From Homalodisca vitripennis (taxonomy: Eukaryota; Arthropoda; Insecta; Hemiptera; Cicadellidae), in NCBI RefSeq assembly GCF_021130785.1, contig NC_060215.1, forward strand, positions 72,175,501-72,239,500: DNA of 64,000 nt. Direction: 5' to 3'. Below the pieces are notes generated by a model, which saw only the letters and a list, made by a program, of their open reading frames with translations, was not told where the DNA came from and ran no database searches. Every line of letters begins with the position of its first letter. Position 1 is the first letter of the stretch. This document shows, piece after piece, positions 1-11,000 of this stretch. The position numbers and the translations under genes were made by a program.

Positions 1-257
1 AATTTGAGTATTTTACAAAAAAATTCAATTAAAAGATTTTTAATTTCCTTTTTACTGGTGTGATTGATTTAATCTTCAATGGTGTACTACACACTTGGTA
101 AAAATTTCATCAAGATGTCTTTACTACTTCCTGAGAAACATGTACCTTTATGTTAAAAACTTATACTTTCGGGAAATTGCATTTAAAGATAAAGCAAGGT
201 TTTACTTACACAGATTCTTTATTAGAAGTCTCCAGGGCAGTATCAATCATTGTTTCC
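1..257. other. non-coding AT-rich flank
   Basis: I see no coding or RNA gene here. It is probably WASHC4 intron sequence lying upstream of the transposon-derived block that starts at 258. Nothing in it resembles the N-terminal exon of WASHC4, so that exon should lie before the window. Confidence 0.4.
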
Positions 258-517
258 CTATTCTTCAGCTAATTGCTGCTGTCTTTTCTTCACTCTAGCT
301 TCTTTGGTCATATCCTCTGCCGCCTTATCTGCTTTCTGAAGCCGTTCAACATCGAATCGTTGAAGTCCTTCAGTGGTGAATTTCCCTAAGTCTTTCAGCC
401 CTAGCTTCTTCAGGGTACGCAGCCATCCAAGATTGCCATAATTGAATGTAATTACACTGTCCCAAACCCCTATTTCTAAGGTTTTTTTACCAACAAAGGT
501 TCCTTTGGGTATGCGTG
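258..517 (-). pseudogene. unidentified domain fused in frame to a mariner transposase tail
   Basis: On the minus strand, about 85 codons continue in frame from the truncated mariner transposase and end at a stop at 258. The segment starts near RIPKGTFVG and ends in a basic, Glu/Lys-rich helix (AAEDMTKEARVKKRQQQLAEE region). It has no mariner features: the usual mariner C-terminus after the third catalytic Asp is missing. I do not recognise the family with certainty. It looks like a protein-coding fragment, with an amphipathic charged tail, from another repeat or a cellular gene captured next to the mariner end. I infer a deletion or template-switch junction near 518. A cellular exon is the alternative. 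Confidence 0.4.
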
Positions 518-1645
518 TCCAAACATCGTCAAATCTTTTTCCTTTCAATTTAGGAAATAGCCAGAAGTCACAAGGAGCTATGTCAGGACTGTAGGGAGGC
601 TGTCGTAGTTGGTTGATGTCGTGTTTGGTTGATGTCGTGTTTGACCAAAAACGCTGAATAAGATTTGAGGAATGAGCTGGTGCGTTGTGCGTTGTCGTGG
701 TGCAGGATCCAGTCACGGCTTGTCCACAGTTCAGGTCGTTTCCTTCGCACTGCATCTCGTAGCCGCCTTAGGACCTCAAGATAATACTCCTTATTCACTG
801 TCTGGCCTCTTGGAGTATATTTGTGATGAACTGTTTTTCCTGGTAAAAAAAACTGTCAGCATTGTCTTGACATTGCTTCGACTTTGTCTTGCTTTTTTCG
901 GCCATTGCTCTGCATGAGTTTTCCACTGTGAAGATTGAGCCTTTGTTCAGGGTCGTAGCCATAAACCCATGACTCATCACCAGTAATAACTTTTTTAAAT
1001 AGCCCTGGGTCACATTTGATCAAATCCAGATTGTCCTGTGCGATTTCAAGTCGATAGTTCTTTTGGTCTTGTGTCAGCAGCCGAGGAACAAATTTTGCCT
1101 AAACATGGTTCATTTTTAAATCTTCGTGTACAATGTTACAAACTGATGATTTTGGTATTCCTAAATCTTCTTCCAGCTCTTGGACAGTCAATCGACGGTT
1201 TTCATTAATTGCTGCACGAACACCTTCAACATTTTCAGTGTTTCTGGCTGTTGAAGGCCTGCCAGATTGGTCATCACTCTCCACTGATATGCGGCCATTT
1301 TTAAACCGCCTAAACCACTCTTTTATTTGTGTATTGCCCATAGACACGTCACCATAAACTTTCCGTATCATAGTAATCGTGTCTAATGCTGAATGGCCAA
1401 GTTTTTGGCAAAATTTAATGCAAATTCGCTGCTCAACACGTTCAGTCATATTGAAATGCGACGCACACACACGGCATTACTGTACAGAACAGAGCACTGT
1501 AACTCACTGAGTGACCGGATCGTATTCAATGCCTAATATGGGAAGGAGTAGGCTCGCCCCTCCTCTCCAATAACCGGTTCGAGCCGGTCGGTTACGCCGC
1601 GGCTGCCTACTGGTCGGCGGTCGGATACGTTTTGGACAGACCTCG
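518..1645 (-). mobile_element. mariner element, 3' truncated and frameshifted
   Basis: The minus strand encodes a mariner (DD34D) transposase in broken frames. The N-terminal helix-turn-helix part (1099-1470) begins with the TERVEQRICIKFC segment and includes the linker motif SGRPSTA. The middle (795-1013) is frameshifted around the first catalytic Asp; the matching GDESW-type motif can be read across frames. The C-terminal part carries NAPAHSS and PPYSPDIAPCDFW with the last Asp. The right terminus (about 1620-1645) ends in a TIR-like run ACGTTTTGGACAGACCTCG followed by TA. No matching left TIR is seen because the element is cut near 518. At least two frameshifts make it a dead copy. Confidence 0.85.
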
Positions 1646-1839
1646 TACAGCAGGTTCTACTGTGTTATGTATTCTTTTAGGATAGAAAAACTGTTATATA
1701 TTCTTAACTAAAGAACTAAGTGTTGGGAGATGTTGTTACTGCTTGTTTGATATTACTTACATATATTTAAGTTAATTGTCTTGTAAATACTTTATAACAG
1801 AATCGAACATTCTTTAAATTTTATTGTCACTTTTTACAG
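1646..1839. other. WASHC4: intron sequence before the first visible WASHC4 exon
   Basis: AT-rich intron ending in the acceptor tract TTTTTACAG at 1831-1839. No other feature is seen. Confidence 0.6.
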
Positions 1840-2005
1840 ATTGAACCAGAAGAAGATACATCAAATTTAGAACTAATCGATACAGACAATAAGATACTCA
1901 GAGGAGTTTTAGTTGTATTCTCATCTCTTTGTTTAGAAGTGAGGTCATTAGAACAAGAATTAAATTCTCAGTATTTAGAAACATTGCTTTTCTATGGCGA
2001 AGGAG
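1840..2005 (+). CDS. WASHC4: WASHC4 exon a (first in window)
   Basis: Fifty-five codons plus 1 nt, from [18 protein letters not shown] to the LLFYGEG motif typical of this family. The acceptor is TTTTTACAG and the donor is GTGAGT, leaving phase 1. It corresponds to roughly residues 70-125 of the vertebrate protein, so at least one coding exon precedes the window. Confidence 0.93.
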
Positions 2006-5000
2006 GTGAGTTCATACTACTATACTGTAGTATGCTTAGTATACAAGCCTATATATTTAAAAATATTCTGTGAAAATTAAAGCTCCCTAATAATTGTGGA
2101 AACAAAATGGTGGCATTTTGAAAAACTATACTTAAAAACAGTATTTTTGGTTTTGTAAAATTATTTATCGTCATGTTCTAGAGAAATAAAGCATTTCAAT
2201 CAGAAAATTAGAACATAGCCTATTAAAAAACCTACAATTACAGTCCACATTTGTTCCAACTGTAATCCATCCTCAGCGACACACCGATAACAGCGCTTAA
2301 CAAATGAATTGTAAACTCGTACAAAGAAATTTTGCGGTATCTGAAGAAGTTCCTCCTCAATTGATTGCTTTAATTCCTCATCATTATTGAAGCTATGAGT
2401 ATAAACTTGTTCATTTGAGTAACCCCAAAGTAAGAAGTCACACACAGTTAAGTCTGGGGAATGGAGTGGCCAATCTAAAAAATCACTTCCACGACCAATA
2501 CAATGGCCATGAAGGTTGTCATTTAGTAATCGCTTGACAGGATTTTCGAAATGAGGAGGAGCACCATCTTGTTGGAAGATTGCTTGATCCATTTCTGGAA
2601 CTGTAAAATGAGGCAAGACTTGTTCATTTAAAACCTGTTCATACCTATTCCCAGTCATTGTAATCAAATAAAATCAGGCATTTCAAGAAATTAATTTTTT
2701 TTTGTTATAGGAAGCAAAATGGTAAAAGTTTCAATATGCCACCATTTTGTTTCCACAATTATTAGGGAGGTTTAATTTTCACAGAAAATTTTTATAACCT
2801 ACTTTATTAACTGTGTAGAGTTTGAAAATGGTAAACCAAATGGTGTATACCAATTGACAATGGTTGAAGTTGCTGGTTATTACAACTTTACAAATATTGC
2901 TCAGTGTACAAGATTGAAAAGCAAAAGAATCTTGGAAGGAAGAGACATGAGGAGGATAAGGCAAGTGAAAATGAAAAAAAGACATTTTTAGGAATATAGG
3001 AAAAATTTACATTTTGAAACTGTCCTAAAATGAAAGTTATAGCACAGTAAGAGTTAAGTTATGGATTATATGAATTTAGGAATTTTTAGTGGAGTCCAAT
3101 GATTTGCACATAAAAAATAAACCTGCAATCTGTTTTAAAGTGAATAAATTGAGTTTATAGTTTTTTGTATGTATATAAAATGTCAAGTATAATTTACCAA
3201 AAGTTAATATTTTACTGTTTTTACAGACAGGTACAATCATAAGTTAGGTTGTATTATAGATGTAACCTAAATTTATCTACAATATGTAGCCTAGAATAGG
3301 GGAAATTTTGCTCTGAAGTAATTTTTGATTAATATCATAAAAATGTTACAGGTATGAAAGGATTTTTTGTGAAAAATTACATTTATTTGTAACTATAAGT
3401 ATTTTCTTATCACCCTTGATAAATTTTTAGATGATATTGAGGGTGGAATAACAAAACAATAGACATTGTGATTTGTAATTTAAATTCTAAATTGAATTCC
3501 TGTGTATGGTGGTTTTTTATTCTAAACCCACCCCATCAAAGAGGGCAACTATGAAAATAGATGAAATAAGATAATATAGTATTAATTTATAATCTTCTCT
3601 AAATGTTTAGTGATAAAAGCTTTAATCCAGAATCTACCCTTAAATTTTATATCAAAATCTATTCTTTTTAATAAATGAAACATTGACATAATGTCTAATA
3701 ATGCAGTTTTGTCCAGTTGACACAAGCATTCTGGAAGGAGAAGCTCAGTTGATGATAAGCAAGCTACTACCATTGCTCCAGGATTTAATATCTTTCGTCA
3801 AACGTTGTTACCATGTACTTCTTCAGCTTGTTCAGCAGTTAGTTGCATTTTATGCATTGGCCAAAGAAAACTCAAAGTCCTTATCAGCTGCAGATTTACA
3901 TTTACAGGTTAGTAAATTCATTTAATAAACATGTGTAAGAGATAACTTCATTTATTTTACTGAGGTACCGCACATAGAACGCAGAAACTAGTTACTGATA
4001 TTTTATGTCACTGAACGAAGGCAATGTTCCATATATTTGTTGAGGATCTATTACGTTTATGAATAAGGCTGGCAACTTGAACCTCAATTAATTAGGAGTT
4101 TCTTGGGTTGATATGGACCTTCTATTGTTGGTTAGTAAATCTCTGGTGGTGTCCAGACATCTGCAGCCACTATTTTGCTAAATTCCTTCCACTCCACAGA
4201 TAATGATAAGCTCTACATGATCATTTATAGTCAACTTGATTTACTTCTTTAAAAAGTAATCTAACATCCCTCTGTTGCGCAGGTCCTTTCGCCCACTCTG
4301 TGCATTGTCAATCGCATGCAGTTTTTGAAAACCTAACTGTTCAAGTTCAAGTTCAAAAGATCTTATTATTCAGAGAATAACAAAGTTGAATACATGCAAA
4401 ACATTAACAGTACATGAAGTTTATATATCTATCGTTACATGTATTTGTAACCGTACATTCCCAATGCCCCTATAATGGCGCGTGCGGGAAGTAAAGTTAG
4501 CTTACTAAAGTACATTGCTTATTTTGCTTATTTTGACAGTCATTGCTTTACTTTTAGTTAGTTATTTCTGATCTTCTCCATGCACAAGTTATTTAACATT
4601 ATTCCAATTAAACACTAAAAATATATATTTGAAACAAATGCATTCTTCCAGTATATAAATATGTTTAGATATTATATGTTTAAATTTTACTATAGTAAAT
4701 TTATTATGACATGTTCTCCAATTTGCTACTGCTAACAACTAACACGCACGAATACATACTATCTATCAATAAACACGTTTGTATATATGCATGTAAATCT
4801 ACATACATATAGGCCACACACCTACATACACACATATGTATATAAATAACAAGAGATAAAATAGTATAATATAACAATATAAGCAACATAGAACAAACAT
4901 AGAAACAAATCAACAAGTAACAACAATAAATTAACATAACAACAATAACAGTACATATTATTTTATAAATAAATAAATAAATAAATATATCAACAACAAA

Positions 5001-8000
5001 GACAGAAAACAGGTCAAATTCCAGACTTACTCCTGATACGAACTTTATACATTTTCCTTTATAAATGTTAAACATTTCATCTTAAATTTAAGCTTTCGTT
5101 CAAAATATATACCATTGCCATAGCTCTCAACCAATTTATTAAACATCTTTGGGCCAACATAGGAAAACTGATGTCTGGCAATTTCTTTAAAATAATTTGG
5201 TACATCGAGAAATGTTAATTGAGCAGCTCTTGTTTCCCTGTACGTAATTTTAATGGGATAATCCTACAAGTGTTTATAAACATACATCAATACGTTAGAC
5301 TCATACACTTGTTTGAAAGTTAGGATATTGTTATCAGTGAACAAGTAACTAGCTCTGTCTGTACGCCGAAGTCCAAATACCGTTCGCAAAGCATGCCTCT
5401 GACTCATTACCACAGGCTGCAACACCGTGTTAAAGGTACCACCATAGTGTACGATTTCATATCTCATTGTGCTCTCGAACCATGACATGTATAACTGAAT
5501 TAATAATTCGCTAGTCAAAAACTGTTTCATGTGGTACAAGGCATAATTGATTTTCCCCAGTTTCTTTGACAGGTACGTTACGTGGAATCCCCACTTTAAC
5601 TGAGAGTCAACGTACATTCCTAAATATTTTACATTGTCGACTATTTCTATATTCGAACACGTACAGCCGTACAAGCATTGGTGGCCATGGCAGAAAAAAT
5701 CAAACATATTCTGCAAGTCAGACTTAGGCTTGTTAGCATCAAAGAATAGAATACATTTTGTCTTGGATACATTAATTAACAACCTGTTGGTAATCAACCA
5801 TTCAGACACCCTTACCAAGTCCCTGTCAATCTTTGCCCTGAGAGAGGCTCTGCTGCCAGATGAACACACCAAAGCCGTGTCATCAGCATATGCAAATATG
5901 CGAATGAAAATCAATATCTAGAAGATCATTAATATAAATTAAAAACATAAGAGGGCCCAAAACTCCCCCCTGAGCTGTTCCATATTGCAATTCTAGAACC
6001 TCACTCAGTACATTATTTATCTTTACTACTTGTCTTCGATGCTTGCAAAAAGATATCAACCAAGTCAAAGCCATGCCCCCAATACCATATTTTCTAAATT
6101 TTTGTATCAATATATCTATATCTAAAACCTCAAATGCTTTCCTGAGATCCAAATAAACAGCCAATGTAAATTTATGCGCGTTAACTGAATTTGTTATATG
6201 ACTTATATGCTTTTCCAAGGACAAGTCGGTTCCCCTACCAGGTAAAAATCCATATTGATTGATGGAAAATATATTAAATTCTTGAAAGTACTTTAATAAT
6301 CTTTCTTTAATTAATGTCTCAAATATCTTAGCCGCGGTGTTTGAGAGATATTGGACGATATGATGACACCTCCTGGTTATCACCTGACTTGTATACAGGT
6401 ACCACTACAGCCACCTTAAAGTCGTCCGGAACTATGCCCTGTGCAAGAGATTTTTCATAAATGCAGTACAACAATGGTACAAATATATCTATATTATTTT
6501 TAACAACTATGCTGCTAATGCCATCTATCCCAGAACTACTCTTATTTTTCATTCCACATACTACTTTATATATATCCATTACTTCCATATCAAACTTACT
6601 CAACAAGACATCAGTTACAATACAATACAATACAATCTTTATTTACAAATTCCTTGGAGAATTGTAAGGGCGTCAAAATATCTTTTACAGTGCATAATAT
6701 ATATATACAAGTTTTAGTTGAGTTCAAGGAATTCATCCAATGAGTAGAATGGGTGATCTTCATGCCATTTTCTTAGCATGTGCTGGAAGTTCTTGCCTTG
6801 AAGTTTCCTTATCTCCGGAGGTAGGTGGTTGTGCAGTTTTCTTCCAATGTAGGTTGGTTTTCTCTCGTACAGTGACATGTGGTGGGTCGGTAGGTGATAT
6901 AGTTCAGCACCCCTTGTGTTGTACTGATGGACATCACTGTTTTTTTGCGGGTTTTCATTACAGGTGCTGGAGATCACTGCTTCAATATAGAGATTCACAA
7001 CAGTCAAGATTTTAAAAGTTTTAAATGCTGTTCTGCAGCTGTCATTGTAGTGTAATTCTGCTAGGGCTCTGATGGCTTTCTTCTGAATTTTAAGGACTCT
7101 CTCTAAGTTAGTCTTTGAGGTTCCACCCCACACAACCAGACCATAGCGGAGATGGGACTCAAAAACTGCAAAGTACCCAGTCCTGGCAGTGTTTGTATCA
7201 CAAGAACTTGCAATGCGTTTTACTGCAAAGTAGCCAGTGTTAAGCTTTTTGCATAGGCTGTCCAAGTGAGGCACCCATGTCAGATTTTTGTCTAGGGTAA
7301 CACCCAGAAACGTAGTATGATTCTTCATTTCCACATTTGGGATGTGTTCAACTATCTCTGCTCGCCTTCCAAAAGCAACTTGTAGTGTCTTTGTAGTGTT
7401 TACTGCCAGATCATTTTTACTACAGTATTCATAAGCTTTTTTTACTGAAGTGAGACAAGATGATGTTAGATTTTCTGACTTGGAGTTTTTTAGGACCAGG
7501 GTGGTGTCATCCGCGTACATAAGAGTGTGACATTGATTTCCTATGTACTGAGGCATATCATTTGTGAAAAGGATGAACAAGACTGGGCCGAGAACTGATC
7601 CTTGTGGCACTCCTCGGTTGACTGGTAAGGGACCTGACTTGGTTTTTCCTGTTACCCCATTTGTTGTTTGTTTGAGTTCAACTAGCTGACTTCGACCCAT
7701 GATATAACTTCCGAACCACTTTTTAGCTGTTCCTGTTATTCCAAGAAATTCTAGTTTTTGCAGTATGAGCTCGTGCCCCAGGCAATCAAAGGCCTTACTG
7801 AAGTCGAGGAATATGCTTGTTGTTAGTTTACCTTCTTCGAGATTGTCAATTATGGTTTCAACCATGTCGATCATTGCAGTAGTTGTTGATTTCCCCCTTA
7901 GGAATCCATGCTGTGAAGTTGTGATTAAGTTGTGCTGTGTACAGTACTGTAGGAGTCTTTTTAGGACAATCTTTTCTATAACCTTGGAGAATGTGGAAAT

Positions 8001-11000
8001 AAGTGATATCGGTCGGTAATTATTAACTTCCTGTTTTGATCCACCTTTAAATTTCGGGTATACTATGGACAGCTTTAGGTTTGTTGGGAACTCTCCGGCT
8101 TTGAATGATCTGTTAGTTATATTTACCAGAGGTTTAATTAATTCATTTGAGCAGAACTTCAGCATTTTAGATGAGAATTCATCAAAACCAGCGGAGTTTT
8201 TTGTTTTTAATTCCTGAATTGTGAATTTAACTTCTTTCTCTGTTGTGGGAGCTAGTGTAGTCATTGAAGAAACATTGTTTGTAGGATATGGGTTGAGTGG
8301 TGGTAAGTTTGAGATTTGTTGGTTCATATTAGCTTTTTTAAGCGTGTTTTCAGCCACATTTATGAAGAAGCTATTAAAGTGTTCCGCTAGCTTTTTAGAA
8401 TCTTTGGCCAGCTCTTCATTGATTTTTAATTCTATTTTTTTACAGTCTGCTGCTTTAGTTGTTGACCATGTATTCTTAATTACGTCCCATGTAGCTTTTG
8501 ATTTGTTATCAGCTGTATTGATATGGTTTGTGGAAGCTTTTTTCCTCAAAGTTTTAAGCCTTAGGTCGTAAAGTCTTTTTCTTTCTGCAGTTATTGCCTT
8601 GTCGGCCTTATTCCCTGAAAGCTCATAGGTTCTCAGTGCTTTAAGATATTCTTCCTTTAGTGTGTTGGCTTCTTGGTCTTCAATTGTCTTAGTTTTTCTT
8701 CTCTTAGTTCTGGCTTTTTTTCGTGGGCATGACGAGTCAAGGGCATATCCAGTCAATAGAGGTTTGTGTGCTCTTTGTTATTCTCGTGGCTGGTAATTCA
8801 AACCTCTCGATATTATGGGAGGTCAGGATTTCTCCTAAGTCTCTGTTTCTTTTGTCAGTCCTTCTCAGATCTATATTGATATCTCCCATGATAATTAGTG
8901 GGGAGTTTTCCAGATTTTTTTCATTAATTATCTGTGACAAAATGGTGGTAGATTCTTCCAGGTTACTCTGTGGAGACCGGTAAGTTCCCAGAATATTGAG
9001 CTTGTCCTTACCATTTTTTACTTGGATAAGTGCGGCTTCTAGTACTTGTTCTCTGCAATAATTTGACACATTCACTTCCTCAGTGACGTCTTCAAGGAAG
9101 TTTTCTATGTACACAGCAACTCCTCCGCTTTTGTGTTCTGATCTGGAAAAATGAGCCTTAAGATTGTAGCCAGAGAGTATTTTTGTATTTTCAATCTCTT
9201 CCTTTCTGAGACCGTGTTCAGTAAGAATGACAATATGAGGATGTTCTTTTTCTATTAAGTGCTGCAGGCGGTCGATTTTGTTCGAAACATATTGTGTGTT
9301 TTGGTGGAGTAAAAGTAATTCGAATTTTGGGGTTGATTTTCTTTTTTTTGTTAGTCCATGGTTGCGTGTTCTGAAGGAATTATTGGGGTTTTGTAGCGAG
9401 TTCTTTTCTGAGAAACCAGGCCTAAAAAAAGGGCCTTCTTCATTTGGTAGTTTTTTCTCAGCTCTGTGAAGTGATGAATATTATTATTAAAGAAAGCCTC
9501 TACAGATTCTTTTGGATCTCTGATAATAGCTGTTTTTGGTGGATTTTTTCTGCTCGCTGTGTTCAGCACAGGTTCAACTTTGTTTACAGTACGATATTCT
9601 GCACTACTTGACGCTTCTTTTGAGTTTTTTACCTGTATGGATACACTTCGGTGGTTCTGTGAATTTCTTCTGTAATTTTTAGTTTTATATTTAATTGATG
9701 GTTCAGTGGTGGTTTGCTTTCTTTCATGGTACTTGTTTTTTTCTGTATCAAGTGTAGTCGATTGTAGGTGCGATTGAAATGCCGAAGTGTGGACAGAAGA
9801 GTTGCTCTTCTCAGCCGCGGTAGTCACGGTCTCTGCAGCAGTGGCAGTCATAGGTGTCCTAGCCAAGGTGGTACTGGTTATCTTTTCAGCCATGGCGGTC
9901 ACAGGTGTCTTAGCCACGGTGATACTGGTTGTTTGGAGGACGATCGACTCAGCCGCAGGTGTCGCAGGCATCTCTGCCACAGTTGTTTGGGCTGCGGATG
10001 TTGCAGGCGCCATGGCGTTCTCCAGTAGGTTTTCTATGTGGTCTTGTCTTGATTTTATATCAGCTAAGTTTGACAAAATTTTGGAATTTGAGGACTGAAT
10101 CGAGTTCTCCAGTTTTTCTTGCATCAGTTTTATTTGAGATAACTCATCAGTTATTAGTGGTGCGTTTGAGGGCAAAGGTGCCAGTGGGTTTAAAGATGTC
10201 ATGCCAGTCTCTGGTTCAGTCTGTGTTCCACACTCCGACAGCGAGGCGTTCATTAGTGGATTCCTGTTTAGGTCCCTTTCCTGGAAGCTGTCGAGCTTTT
10301 TCTTTAACAATAAAATAGCATTATTTTGTACAATATTCTGTTTTTCATGTGCACTTATTACATTTAGCTGTTGCATGTCATGACCTTCAAAAGTACTAGT
10401 CAACTCGTTCCTCAGTGTTTTCTCTTTGTCTAGCTGGTTCTCAAGCTGCTTGATGGTTTCAAGCAGTGAAGTTATTCTGTTTGATAGGGCATCTTTGTCA
10501 TCTTCAAGTTCTTCGATTACGGCTTGGTCTTTAGCTTTGCTTACACTGCTTTGGCTTTTTATTCTCTGTGCCAGCTCAGAGTTTCGTAGTGTTAAGTCTA
10601 GAAGGTCCTGTTTTAGCTTAGTGTTTTCTTCCAAGAGAATGTTGCCGAATTCAGCTGCTAAGGTAAGTGATGTATTTAGGTCTGGATTTTCATTGTCTGC
10701 AATTTTCGCTTGAATGTCTTCTATTGCAGTGTACGAGAGAGACGTGTCAGTGTGTGCATGGTTTTGGGGTGTAGGTGTACTTGTTAGGTTTTCAATATTT
10801 ATTGTATTAGATTTGCAGGTGTCACACGACCACGTTTTTATGTCTTTGTCTGTGAGATTTTTAAACTTTTTATAACTCCATGTTAGGCATTTTGCGTGAT
10901 ACCACTTTTTGCAGGAGCTAGCACATTTTATTCCTTGATATTTGACTCCAGTCTCACATATTCCACAAGGAAATTTAGACATTTTGTTTTATTCAGTAAA

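Larger units (their letters stand above)
2006..3716 (+). other. WASHC4: WASHC4 intron 1
   Basis: A 1.7-kb phase 1 intron. It contains the Tc1-like element at 2060-2792. From 2793 to 3716 I see only AT-rich sequence with no gene or repeat that I can name. Confidence 0.7.

Noticed and set aside
1099..1470. Mariner N-terminal frame considered as a SETMAR-like host gene
   Set aside because: No SET domain is nearby, the transposase is frameshifted and the TIR with TA is visible, so it is an ordinary mariner copy.
4704..5075. 123-codon minus frame rich in Tyr, Ile, Leu, Val
   Set aside because: It lies in the AT-rich 3' UTR of LINE A, overlaps the end of ORF2 in another phase and has low complexity.
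9768..10318. Overlapping + strand frames of 86-129 codons
   Set aside because: They are antisense shadows of the Ala/Thr-rich part of LINE B ORF1.
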